NCBI GenBank assembly: GCA_026129095.1
Contig: JAHCIT010000011.1
Coordinates: 43,070-107,069, forward strand
Direction: 5' to 3'
Source of the DNA: Deltaproteobacteria bacterium
GTDB lineage: Bacteria > JAGRBM01 > JAHCIT01
DNA: 64,000 nucleotides
The notes beneath the pieces were generated by a model. The model was given only the letters and a program-made list of their open reading frames with translations. It was not told the origin of the DNA and did no database searches. Position numbers and translations under genes: made by a program. Positions 35,710 to 45,400 of the stretch are shown one piece after another; position 1 is the stretch's first letter, and each line of letters opens with the position of its first letter.

Positions 35710-36960
35710 TCAATCGGGCAGGAGCCATCCCGCAGGGTCGAGAGGCTGCCCGCCACGGCGGATTTCAAAATAGCAGGCGGGCCCCACCAGTGACCCGCTG
35801 TCGCCAACTATCGCCACGGGCTCCCGTCCCTGAACCCGGTCACCGGGCTTCTTCAGGAGCCGCTGCGCGTGAGCGTAAACGGTATAAAAGGTATCCCCGT
35901 GGTCAATGATTATCAAATTACCGTAGCCCTGCATCCGGTCGGCAAACACGACCACACCGGGGTAAACGGCATGGATCGGTGTACCCATCTCTGACTTGAT
36001 GGTGACGCCATTATTGACGGTCACCGTACCGAAATCCGGGTGCACATAGCGGCCGAACTCGGAAATAATGCGGCCGCGAACCGGTCGCTCCAGTGCGCCC
36101 CGGAAGGATTCGAACTCCAGCGGCCTGCCCTGAGGGTCCAGAAGTGCCTGCCCACCGGCAAGTATCTGGCTGCGGATCCGCATGCCAATCGTTTCGATCA
36201 GCCGGGAGAGCCGGTTCCTTGATGCGGATATTTCCTGCGCGGCCCGCTCATAAGCGATCCGCTCCTCCCGGATGGAGGCAAGAATCTGGAGCCGCCGGTC
36301 CCGCTCCTGCAGGATTTCCATCCGGGTATCGTCGAGCCGACGCATGGCGATTTCCCGTTCGATCTGGCGGGCCTCCAGGAACGCCCGTCCCTCGATCAGG
36401 AGCTGCTCGCTGCGCTCGTACTCCCGGAGCAGTTCCCGGTCCTGCTCGAGCACACGGCCCATGTATCCCAGCCGCCGCTGCATCTGGAGCGGTGATTCCG
36501 CCCCCAGCGCAAGCTTCAGTGTCACCGCCGGACCGGCCTTGTAGATGCCGCGCAGCCGGACGGATATCCGGTTCTGGATGGCGGCGATTTTCCGCTCCAG
36601 TTCCGCGATGCTCACTTCCCGCTGGCGCATGACCTCGTCCAGCGCCTGGATATCGCGCTCGATCCTGCGGCGCCCCCGCTCGAGCTGTTCCAGATCTTCC
36701 TCCATCGCATCGAGCGTGCTCAGAAGCCCCGCCTCTTCCTTCCGGGCCCGCCGGATATTCTCCCGCTCCTCGGCCAGCAGCTTCTGAAGGCGGGCCAGTT
36801 CGGCCTGGCTCTCGCGCTTCTGGAGTTCGAGATCGGCTTCCTTCCGGGGTTGCGCCAGGAGCCTGACGGGGCCGGACCAGAATCCGGCAGCCAGGACCAG
36901 CATCACCAGCCAGCCTGAACGGCCACCCCCGGCCCGGCTCATGTGCATGGTCCCGGACAT
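35710..36960 (-). CDS. envC: EnvC-like murein hydrolase activator
   Basis: Periplasmic protein of 416 residues from the ATG at 36960. It has a signal peptide (GWLVMLVLAAGFWSGPVRLLAQ), a long coiled coil (about 30-270, runs of Glu/Arg/Leu such as REVSIAELERKIAAIQNRI), and a C-terminal LytM/M23 domain (about 290-416). The LytM zinc ligands are lost: the usual HxGxD reads NNGVTIK, and the HxHFE motif reads CYFEIR. It should therefore activate amidases rather than cut peptidoglycan, as EnvC does. It follows ftsX by 5 bp, matching the known FtsEX-EnvC regulation. Confidence 0.92.
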   Translation of the reverse strand: MSGTMHMSRAGGGRSGWLVMLVLAAGFWSGPVRLLAQPRKEADLELQKRESQAELARLQKLLAEERENIRRARKEEAGLLSTLDAMEEDLEQLERGRRRIERDIQALDEVMRQREVSIAELERKIAAIQNRISVRLRGIYKAGPAVTLKLALGAESPLQMQRRLGYMGRVLEQDRELLREYERSEQLLIEGRAFLEARQIEREIAMRRLDDTRMEILQERDRRLQILASIREERIAYERAAQEISASRNRLSRLIETIGMRIRSQILAGGQALLDPQGRPLEFESFRGALERPVRGRIISEFGRYVHPDFGTVTVNNGVTIKSEMGTPIHAVYPGVVVFADRMQGYGNLIIIDHGDTFYTVYAHAQRLLKKPGDRVQGREPVAIVGDSGSLVGPACYFEIRRGGQPLDPAGWLLPD

Positions 36961-36965
36961 TGTCC

Positions 36966-37847
36966 CTATACCCTCAGATGCCGGCCGGCAGCGATCGTGC
37001 TCGACACCAGACCAATCGCCATGCAGGCCGCGATAATGGCCAGGATGGCCGGTAGCGGCAGGAAAACCAGACTCACATACCCGAGCCATCCCTGGAGGAC
37101 CGCCTCGATCCGCGATGCCAGCACCAGAAACAGGACCCCAAGCATTCCCAGGCCCGCCGCTGCCGCCAGAAAACCACCGATCAGTCCCTCGATCATGAAG
37201 GGAACCCGGATGAATGTTTCCGTTGCGCCGACAAGCCGCAGGATTCCGATCTCGTCGCGCCGTGCGAAGATGACGAGCTGCACGGTATTGGTCACTGCGC
37301 CGAGCGTTATGACGAGAAGGAAAAGGCCCAGCAGCCAGCCGCCGGTGCGAATAACCCCGATAACAGTATCGTACCGCTCGATCCAGCCCTCTCCATACTG
37401 GACGTCCTCGATGTCCTCCATCTGTCCCACCCGCGATGCCAGGTCGCGCAGGGTCGCCGCATCACGCTGCTCGGCGCGGATACTGATCTCGATGGAGGCA
37501 GGCAGCGGATTCACCGTCAACCCCTCCAGCACTCCGGACAGCGAACCCAGGTCCTCACGGAACCGCTTCATCGCCAGTTCGGGCGACACATATTCGGCCG
37601 AATGAACGGCCGGATCCTTCTGGATGCCGGAGATGATCCGGGCCGCCGACGCCGATCCGATCCCATCCTTCAGATAGGCCACCACCTGAAGCTCATGCCC
37701 CCATCGCTCCACGATCCGGTCCAGATTGCGGATGGCGAGCAGATACCCGGAAAAGACCAGCACCATCATGCCGAAACCGGACACGACCCGCATGTGCAGT
37801 CCCAGTTCTTCCCGGAAATTCCGGAGGGCACGGCGAACAAAATACAC
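36966..37847 (-). CDS. ftsX: Cell division protein FtsX
   Basis: Membrane subunit of the FtsEX ABC complex at the division septum, 293 residues: cytoplasmic N-terminus, TM1 (GFGMMVLVFSGYLLAI), a periplasmic domain of about 115 residues that in relatives binds the EnvC coiled coil, then three helices (TGGWLLGLFLLVITLGAVTNT; IEGLIGGFLAAAAGLGMLGVLFLV; LPLPAILAIIAACMAIGL). RRDEIGILRLVGATETFIRVPFMIEG is the FtsX core motif. It lies 17 bp after ftsE. Confidence 0.94.
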   Translation of the reverse strand: MYFVRRALRNFREELGLHMRVVSGFGMMVLVFSGYLLAIRNLDRIVERWGHELQVVAYLKDGIGSASAARIISGIQKDPAVHSAEYVSPELAMKRFREDLGSLSGVLEGLTVNPLPASIEISIRAEQRDAATLRDLASRVGQMEDIEDVQYGEGWIERYDTVIGVIRTGGWLLGLFLLVITLGAVTNTVQLVIFARRDEIGILRLVGATETFIRVPFMIEGLIGGFLAAAAGLGMLGVLFLVLASRIEAVLQGWLGYVSLVFLPLPAILAIIAACMAIGLVSSTIAAGRHLRV

Positions 37848-37864
37848 GGAAGGCCGCCCCTCTT

Positions 37865-38536
37865 TCAGTCCGGCAATCCGGCGCCGGCAGTAATCCGGCC
37901 GCGCTCGATACCGATCACGCGCTTCTGGAGCCGCTGGATCAGGTCACGGTCATGGGTGGCAATGACGACGGTCGTTCCCCGGATACTCACCTCCTCGAAA
38001 AGGTCCATCACCTCACGGGCGATTTCCGGGTCCAGATTGCCCGTAGGCTCGTCGGCGAGCAGCAGCACGGGATTGTTGATGAGGGCGCGTGCGATGGCGA
38101 CACGCTGCTGCTCCCCGCCAGACAGCTGCTGCGGATAGTGGTCGGAACGGTGAAGCAGATGGACCGCCTTCAGCATCGACACCACCCGGCGGCGCACCTC
38201 GCCGGACGGCGTGCCGAGCACTTCCAGCGCCACGGAGACGTTCTCGAATACGGTCCGGTTGGCGATCAGCTTGAAGTCCTGGAAGACGACACCGATCGAC
38301 CGCCGCAGATAGGGAATGTTCCGCTCGGTGAGGCGGGCGAGATTGACGTTATTGACGATGATCTGGCCCTGGGTTGCCCGTTCGGCGGCGAAGAGGAGGC
38401 GCATGAGCGTCGTCTTGCCTGCACCCGACGGACCGGTGACAAAACAGAACTCGCCCTTCTCGATCCGCAGACTCACGTCAACGAGCGTCGGCTGCTCGCG
38501 TCCGTAACTCTTGTAGACGTGAAAGAGCTGAATCAT
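37865..38536 (-). CDS. ftsE: Cell division ATP-binding protein FtsE
   Basis: ATPase of FtsEX, 223 residues. Walker A GPSGAGKTTLMRLLFAAE, Q-loop GVVFQDFKLI, signature QLSGGEQQRVAIARALI, Walker B LLLADEPTGNLDPE, and switch TTVVIATHDRDLI. It starts MIQLFHVYKSYG as expected. First gene of the ten-gene envelope array; a small beta-barrel gene on the same strand ends 13 bp upstream of it. Confidence 0.96.
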   Translation of the reverse strand: MIQLFHVYKSYGREQPTLVDVSLRIEKGEFCFVTGPSGAGKTTLMRLLFAAERATQGQIIVNNVNLARLTERNIPYLRRSIGVVFQDFKLIANRTVFENVSVALEVLGTPSGEVRRRVVSMLKAVHLLHRSDHYPQQLSGGEQQRVAIARALINNPVLLLADEPTGNLDPEIAREVMDLFEEVSIRGTTVVIATHDRDLIQRLQKRVIGIERGRITAGAGLPD

Positions 38537-38549
38537 CCCCGTCCCGTCA

Positions 38550-39122
38550 TCAGAAGTAGAACCTCACCCCCGCCCCGAACACGGCCTGATCCACGGCTCC
38601 CGCCCTGCCAAAGTTCCGGCCGTCGTTGTCGTAGTCGATCCGCAGGTAGCCGCCCTCCAGGAAAATCGTCCAGTTGTTGCCGATGTCGAAGTTGCCTCCA
38701 CCGAGGAAGTTCAGGTGAAAGAACCGGTTGTCCGTGCCCCCGTAGACAGCCCCGATCCCGGCATCGACAGCGACGTAGGGGGCGAAATAAAGGCTCTTGA
38801 TGTTGTTGCTGTAGAACCCCAGCGGATGAATGACAGCGCCGCCCGTGAAGGAAAAGCCAGTCCGGTACGGCGGATCCTGGTCGCCGGGACCGAAGTGGTT
38901 CCACTTGATCCGGAACGTCACCTGGTTGTTGACACGCATCAGAAGGCCGATGGACCCCTGCGCGTGGTCAAAGGCCTTTCCTGCGGCACGGCCGAGCTGA
39001 AACTCGGCGCCAAAATCGAAGGAACGGTCGGCTGCCCCGGCCGGTGTGGCCATGAGGCATGAAATAATGATCACCCCGCCCAGAAGGGGGGCTGCTGCAC
39101 GAAACCGGCTGTAACGAATCAA
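38550..39122 (-). CDS. Small outer-membrane beta-barrel protein
   Basis: 190 residues with a signal peptide (AAPLLGGVIIISCLMATPAGA-AD). The mature part is a run of alternating hydrophobic strands with aromatic girdles (FDFGAEFQLGRAAG, VTFRIKWNHFGPG, FFHLNFLGGGNFDIG, WTIFLEGGYLRIDYDN) and ends AVFGAGVRFYF, a terminal-Phe barrel-assembly signal. Probably an eight-stranded barrel. No specific family identified. It lies 13 bp upstream of ftsE on the same strand. Confidence 0.75.
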   Translation of the reverse strand: MIRYSRFRAAAPLLGGVIIISCLMATPAGAADRSFDFGAEFQLGRAAGKAFDHAQGSIGLLMRVNNQVTFRIKWNHFGPGDQDPPYRTGFSFTGGAVIHPLGFYSNNIKSLYFAPYVAVDAGIGAVYGGTDNRFFHLNFLGGGNFDIGNNWTIFLEGGYLRIDYDNDGRNFGRAGAVDQAVFGAGVRFYF

Positions 39123-39310
39123 GACAGGGCACTCCGCAGGGAGTTCGCGGCGCCCTCACCCACCAGAGCTGGTCACCTGCCGTTCAACGGGCGGTTTCTC
39201 CGAAACCTCCCGGAACGCGAACCAGCCGTCCGCGATCCACAATCAAGCCAGTCCAGTGTGCGCCGAACCGGGGGGATAATCAACTGTCCGCTGCCGGACC
39301 CGCCCGGTTA
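39123..39310. other. Intergenic region between two barrel genes
   Basis: 188 bp with no ORF worth calling. It contains GC-rich inverted elements (for instance around 39121-39155, GGGCACTCCGCAGGGAGTTCGCGGCGCCC) and presumably the promoter of the small barrel gene, but no clear -35/-10 pair. Confidence 0.3.
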
Positions 39311-40570
39311 TTACAGGTAGGGCCAGCCCAGCGACATGCCCGCCGACACTCGGGTTTCCTTCAGGTTGTTCGCGATCGATGTGTTGCGTTCCTGCAGTAT
39401 CTCGCCATTCAGCCGGACAGCGCCGAACCGCGTTTCGATACCGGCCGCATAGCCGTTGGCATTAATGCCGCCACGAAGTGACAACACGTAACGGAATGCC
39501 AGTTCGAGGCCCACCGAGTATTTGTGCCCGAGAGGAATCTCGTCACGGTTGATGTCGCGGACATCGACGGCGAAGGTAAGACGGGCAACCTCGAACGGCA
39601 CGGCGACCGCAAGACCCCAGTCAACCGTCATCGGCACGTCACCACTGCCGGCCACCAGAATGCCGTTTGCGACATCCGGCTGCTGGGCCTTGAACGCCGT
39701 GCGGGCGATATCCTGGAAAGTAAACCCGCTCGCTATATAACCGGCGGAAATACCCCACGGAGAGGGATCCTCGTCCTCAGGCGCCGGAATGAGCAGGGAG
39801 AACGGCAGCCTCATCACCAGGCCTGCATCGGCTCCGGCGGCAAAATCACCCGGTCCCTTCAGGGGCTTCACGAAATCGTTCGTGTACGACACTCCGTTAT
39901 TGGCAGTTACCGATGATTCGGACTCGGCGGTGCGGATATCGCTCCGGCTGATGAACTTCAGGTTCACGCCCATATCCAGATACTCGCCCCAGATTCTCCG
40001 GGCCACGGTCAGGTAACCCGCATGATCCTCGAGCTTGCGCAAACCGACGATATACCGGTCGCCCGCCGTAATGCCCGGCTGGACGACGCCGTCGAAGCGG
40101 TAAGAATAGGAATAGGCGAATCCGAACGCCCAGTTCTTCCGGTATGGCATGACAAAGTGGGTCACGTTGTCGGCGTTCACGTAGACGGCTTCGCCGACCC
40201 GCCCTGCGAAGAAGGTGTTCGCCTCGTTCGCGTCCCCGCCCGACAGATCCTTGGCGTCCATCGCGAAGGTGAAGGAATCGGTGTTGGCCTCGGCGCGAAG
40301 CCCCAGAATCGAGAACTGCCAGTCCCTGATCGCTGCAAGTCCGGCCGGGTTGTAGAACATCGAATCGTACGAGCCGCCGACCGCCACGAAGGCGTTACCC
40401 ATGCCGAGAGCCCGTGGAGTCCGGGGGTTGATCGGCGCAGCCCTGAAATTGCCCGTCAGAAAATCCGTCCGCTCGGTGAGCGTGGGATCCTGGGCGTTCG
40501 CGACGCCTGTTCCCAGAAATACCACGCCCAGAAGCGCAATCCCCAGACCGCGAGTGAGTGAATTCAGCAT
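39311..40570 (-). CDS. PorV/TraF-like outer-membrane barrel protein
   Basis: The frame runs from 40720, but the ATG at 40570 (GGGAGG 12 bases upstream) starts a good signal peptide: MLNSLTRGLGIALLGVVFLG, cleaved after ANA. That leaves about 395 mature residues of a transmembrane barrel: TPRALGMGNAFVAVGGSYDSMFYNPAGLAAI is the family-like N-terminal hatch signature, followed by strand pairs to the C-terminus MSLGWPYL. The fold suggests a FadL/PorV-type long-chain substrate porin or a secretion-associated barrel. Substrate unknown. Confidence 0.8.
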   Translation of the reverse strand: MLNSLTRGLGIALLGVVFLGTGVANAQDPTLTERTDFLTGNFRAAPINPRTPRALGMGNAFVAVGGSYDSMFYNPAGLAAIRDWQFSILGLRAEANTDSFTFAMDAKDLSGGDANEANTFFAGRVGEAVYVNADNVTHFVMPYRKNWAFGFAYSYSYRFDGVVQPGITAGDRYIVGLRKLEDHAGYLTVARRIWGEYLDMGVNLKFISRSDIRTAESESSVTANNGVSYTNDFVKPLKGPGDFAAGADAGLVMRLPFSLLIPAPEDEDPSPWGISAGYIASGFTFQDIARTAFKAQQPDVANGILVAGSGDVPMTVDWGLAVAVPFEVARLTFAVDVRDINRDEIPLGHKYSVGLELAFRYVLSLRGGINANGYAAGIETRFGAVRLNGEILQERNTSIANNLKETRVSAGMSLGWPYL

Positions 40571-40892
40571 ATGATTGAAAGGCCTCCCCTGTCGGGTTCC
40601 AGATGCCGTCATCATGGAACCCTGGCCCATGACCAGTATTACCCGGCCCCTAAACTGGGCGTCCCCCATCATGCCGGAAGCTAGCCGGGCCGGAAGTGAT
40701 TGAAAACACGTCCGGAACACAGGCCGGTTTCCGGCACAGGTGCCGGGTCAGGCATAACGCTAATTGTACTTGTGGCCGGGGGGAAGCCCCCCTGAAAATC
40801 CCCCTTTATCTTGTGCAGCCCCCCACCCGCTACTAAATTAACCGGATAGGGCTGCCATATCCGCATATTCCCGTTTTGGCAGCAGACGACCC
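40571..40892. other. Divergent intergenic region with a G6-AAG-C6 hairpin
   Basis: 322 bp between the PorV-like gene (-) and the chemotaxis receptor (+). It contains GGGGGG-AAG-CCCCCC (40778-40792) and AT-richer islands (CGCTAATTGTACTTG near 40760; CTACTAAATTAACCGG near 40835) that may hold promoters. No sigma-28-type motif with proper spacing was found. The ORFs on the minus strand here look like non-coding readings. Confidence 0.35.
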
Positions 40893-42437
40893 GTGACGAA
40901 AAACCTCCGCGCCAAGATTCTCCTCCTGTGGCTGGCCCTGACCAGCCCGGTCATTCTGGTAGCCGGCTGGCTGCGAATCGACGGCGCACGGCAACTGGCC
41001 TATGAAATCGCCACAGCCAGAATCAAGACATCCACAAGCCTGCTGGCGATAGCTGTCAGGGAGCCCCTGGCAGCCACTGACCGAGAAACCCTGAGAGCCA
41101 TTGCACAACCGGCGGCGGCTGGCTTCGGCAGCATGCTGGAAGAACTGACCATCCATGACGGCCAGGGGGTTCCGCTGTTCAGCTCTACCAGGAAGCCCTC
41201 AACCGCTCCGGCGCAGACCAGCAAGCCACCCGCTGAAGTTCTCCAGACGAACGCCTCGATCCGTTACTGGCAGCCGGTGATCCTGCCGGATTCGGCCTGG
41301 GGCGAACCGGTCCAGCCGGGATCGGTTCTCATCCAGCTTGGCCGCACCGGAATCCTGACGCCATTTTTCATGCGGGCTGCACTGGAAGGCATTGTCATGG
41401 CGGCCGCTTTCCTCTTCACCACCATAGGCCTTTACTGGGGGCTCGGCCGGCTCTTTACCCCTCTGGGGCGTCTGGGCGCGATTTCTGGCGAACTGGCACA
41501 GGGCAACCTGAACGTGCAGGTCCGGCCGGAAGGCTCGGACGAACTGGCCCGGCTCGAACGGGCCTATGGCGACATGATCGACAATCTCGCGGTCATGATC
41601 CGGCAGATCCGCGAGGCGGCACAAAGCCTGGGTACTGCCACCGAACAGATCGAACGGACCACACAGCAGCTCGCCGAGGGCTCGGACCGGCAGAGCCGCC
41701 AGACCAGCGAGATGTCGGTCGCCATCGAGGAGATGGCCTCGTCAGTCCAGCTGGTTTTCACCAATGCCAAGCAGGCACTGGAAACCTCCCAGCAATCGAA
41801 GGAAACCGCCGAACGGGGCGGAAACGTGGTCACGCAGACCATCGAGGCCATGCGGGCGGTCAATGACTCGATCCGGACCTCGGGCGACCAGATCGCCGAC
41901 CTCTCCCGGCAGACCGAGGACATCGGCACGATCCTGGGCGTCATCAACGAGATTGCATCGCAAACGAACCTGCTTGCCCTGAATGCGGCCATCGAGGCGG
42001 CCCGTGCCGGTGAGCATGGCCGGGGTTTTGAGGTCGTGGCCGACGAGATCCGCAAGCTGGCCGAGAAGAGCGCTGCCTCGACCAAACAGATCGCTGGTAT
42101 TCTTGAGCATATCCGGACCGGCAGCCAGATGGCACAGGGCTCGATGTCAAACGTAAGCGTGCTGGCGAAGGATTCCATGGAATACGCCAACCGCACCGGA
42201 GCCGCCCTGGAACTGATCATCGCCAAGGCTAGCGAGACGGCCGAACTGATGGCATCGCTCTCCGGCTCGGCCGAGCAGCAGTCCCGCGTATCCGATACGG
42301 TGGCCCAGGCTGTCAGCCAGATCGGACAGGTAACGAGAGAAAATGCCACCAGCGCCGAGGAGATTGCCACCACGTCGGTGGAACTGGCCCAGCTGGCCGA
42401 CCAGCTCCAGCAGCTCATTGCCCGGTTCCGGGTCTAG
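40893..42437 (+). CDS. Methyl-accepting chemotaxis protein
   Basis: Transmembrane sensor of 514 residues starting at GTG. TM1 is at about 8-27; a short periplasmic sensor domain (28-160) contains a Pro/Thr-rich insert ([18 protein letters not shown]); TM2 is about 162-182; HAMP runs 183-235 ([21 protein letters not shown]). The signalling domain has the conserved hairpin tip [40 protein letters not shown] in order. No CheB/R-binding pentapeptide is at the C-terminus ([10 protein letters not shown]). No che or flagellar genes are nearby. Confidence 0.95.
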   Translation: MTKNLRAKILLLWLALTSPVILVAGWLRIDGARQLAYEIATARIKTSTSLLAIAVREPLAATDRETLRAIAQPAAAGFGSMLEELTIHDGQGVPLFSSTRKPSTAPAQTSKPPAEVLQTNASIRYWQPVILPDSAWGEPVQPGSVLIQLGRTGILTPFFMRAALEGIVMAAAFLFTTIGLYWGLGRLFTPLGRLGAISGELAQGNLNVQVRPEGSDELARLERAYGDMIDNLAVMIRQIREAAQSLGTATEQIERTTQQLAEGSDRQSRQTSEMSVAIEEMASSVQLVFTNAKQALETSQQSKETAERGGNVVTQTIEAMRAVNDSIRTSGDQIADLSRQTEDIGTILGVINEIASQTNLLALNAAIEAARAGEHGRGFEVVADEIRKLAEKSAASTKQIAGILEHIRTGSQMAQGSMSNVSVLAKDSMEYANRTGAALELIIAKASETAELMASLSGSAEQQSRVSDTVAQAVSQIGQVTRENATSAEEIATTSVELAQLADQLQQLIARFRV

Positions 42438-42463
42438 GTTTCCGTGACGAATGAGACAGCCCC

Positions 42464-45400
42464 CTACCGGGTGATCGCCCGGTAAACCCTGGGGAGCATT
42501 TCGGGAAGGTCGCGGATCCTGTCAATCACGAGATAGGCGTCAGGCGGACACATCTGCTTGAGATAGTCATAGCCCGCCTTGTCCACGGTGATGCAGAAGG
42601 TGTGTATGCCAGCCCTCGTCGCTTCCTCCAGGGCGAGCCGCGTATCCAGCAGGGAGTAGTTCTCATCGGTCCGGTCCTCGCCGTAGTCCGAATCCTGGGG
42701 GTAACCATCCGAAAGCATGACGAGTGTCCGGTACCGCGCCTCCAGCCCTCGCAGCTTCTCGATCGCATGACGGATCGCCGCCCCCATGCGCGTGGACTGC
42801 TGGGCGCGGATGCCGCCGATCCGGGCCTTCACCCGGTCGGAATACGGCTCGCCAAACTCCTTTATCTTGTACAGGTCCACCCGCTCCCGGCCATAGCCTG
42901 AGAACCCCAGCACGGCATAGTCGTCGCCCAGGTAGTTGAGCGCCTGGCTCATGACGACCAGCGCCTCCTTCTGGAGATCGAGGACCGTCTTCCGCGGCGC
43001 CCCGGCCGGTGCGGCTGGCGGGCCGTCAGCAGCCACGCCGAACCGGGGGTCCGAGAAATAGCCTGCTGACTCTCCGGCGGGTGGCGGCGGGGGTCCGGCC
43101 AGTTCCTCATCGGGTATTTTCTCTCCCGTCGAGGCGCTCATATCTATAAGGAACATGGCCGCCACGTCCCTTTCCTGGCGGCGGCGGGAAGAATAGATCC
43201 GTTCCGGATAGGGAAGCCCCGCCCGGCGGTCCGCCGCACCTTCAATCACCGTATTCAGATCAATCTCCTCGCCGTCAGGGAGCCGCGTTTCCTTCTTCAG
43301 GAGTTCCGGCCGGATCGCCTCGAACTGGCGGATCACCTTGCTGATAAGATTCGAGTTTTCAGCGAGCGCACGGTCCACGAACTCCGGGTTTCCCGTTTCC
43401 ACGTTCCGTTCGCGTACGGTGCACCAGGCATGGCGGTAGTCGCCGAGCTTGTGGTCCCATTCGTCGTACCGGAAGGCGTCGTCGTACCGCTCATCCAGCG
43501 TGTCCAGCCGGGCCATCCGGCGGACCTCCTGCTGGAACTCCTGCAGGATTTCCGGCAGGGACTCCGGCGCATGCTGCGCGGCCTCCCGCGCCCGGTCCAT
43601 GTCGAACATGGACGAAAACAGCGCCCTGCCGCCCGCCTCCTCGTCCGGCCCCATCGGCAGAAAGCTCAGCTCATCGCCGTCTCCGAGCCAGGAGGCGATC
43701 TCCTCGGGCCGCATCATCTCGATATTGCCCATGAGCCGCTGCGCGATATCGAGCGCGCCCCTTGCCTGCACCCGCCGCTGGATTTCGTCCGGGTTCAGTT
43801 CGCCGTGAAAACGGACCGGTTCCGGCCGGCCGTAATCGGCCGGGAAATCAGGCGGCACTTCCGGGCCGGAAGAACCCGGCGGCGCAGGCTCGCTTCCACC
43901 CTGCCCGCCCGGTTCCGGAACGGACTCCCCTGCCGATTCGGAATCCGCGGCCGGCGGCGGTTCCAGTTCCGCGTCCATCCCCATACGCCGGGTATCGAGG
44001 AAGAGCGAGAACAGCCGGTACAGCTCGGCTGTGCGGACCGCCGTATGCTCGACGGTGGCTTCCGGACGGCGAAGTTCCGAAAACAGGGCCCGCAGGTTCT
44101 GGAACTGTTCCTCGAACTGAATCTGGCCCGATGTGAGGTCGTCGGCCGGTATATGGCCGAACACTGTCTCCAGCCCCAGGGAAAGCTGGGTGGCGACTTC
44201 AACCAGCGCACTTGCCGGGCTCATCGCCCGGTCAATGCTCCGCTTCTCCAGTTCGCTTTTCCGGAGCCAGGCGATATCGGGATCGAGGCCGGGATAGTTT
44301 CGCAGCAGCGCCTCGTCGATGCGGAAATTCTCCAGAAGCAGAAAAAGGTCCCTGGCAAGCTGCGTCCGGGGGAACTGGAGGAAAAACCGGTCGAGATCGC
44401 TTCCGCCCGCCGGAGCGCCAGCGGCATAGTCGGACACGCGGACGATCCCGCTCCGCACGCCTTTCATCTTCTCCAGCGAGAAACCGAATGTCCCGAACTC
44501 GAAAAATCCGCACTGGTGGGCGCACATGACCCGGAATACGCGGCGGTTCTCGTCCCGGCCGCCATGCTCGTAGACCAGCGCGGGCAGGTATATCTTCTCC
44601 CCGTCGGTGGTCGGCAGGTTTTTCCCCCGGTGCCAGTCGAGCGGCACCAGCGGGATCTCCCGCCCCGTGAGCCCCTGTGCATAGAGCCTCAGGGACCGGG
44701 CAATCTCCTCGAACCGGACTCCCCGCACATAGGCCTGTAGCGATGCCCGCGCAGACCTCGACGACAGCTTGAAGTGGGCCTCGGCCCGGCCGGGGCTCGA
44801 CTCCAGCAGCCGCTCGCCTTCTTCGACCCATCGGGCGAACTCCTCCGGCCCGACCAGCCGCAGGACTTCATCCATCGATTCGAGCAGCCCCATCGCCGCG
44901 CTGGGCGATTTCTCCAGAATCCGGCGCGCCGCTCCAGCCACCTGCCCGTAGCGCGAGTCCGCAACTTCACCGCTGGCGGCGGCCAGCTTGCGGACCACGT
45001 TGAGGCACCCGTCTGCCGACCGGCTCACGAGACGGGCCAGCACCGGTGCCAGCACCTTGAGCCTCCCTGGAGCCCGGCGCACGGTCTCAACCAGTTGCCG
45101 GCGGAAGGCCGCGAACTGCTCGGGGTGGCTGGCAGCGACCGCGGCCAGCAGCTCCAGCCGGGCTTCCTCTGTTTCGACCGGCAGGTCCCGTGGCAGCGGT
45201 TCCTGGCAGAAGTCCTGCGCCAGTCCCGATACCCGGTGCGACAGGCTGGCAGCCGTATCGCACCAGAACTGGAAGCTCCGCGGCGGCAGAACCGAGGAGG
45301 CCTCGGCGGCGCTCGCCAGAACCATCTCCAGCAGCCCATAGGTCTGCCAGCCGAGTTGCCAAGTCTTGCGGCCTCCTTCAATCCACTCGTTCAGGCTTAT

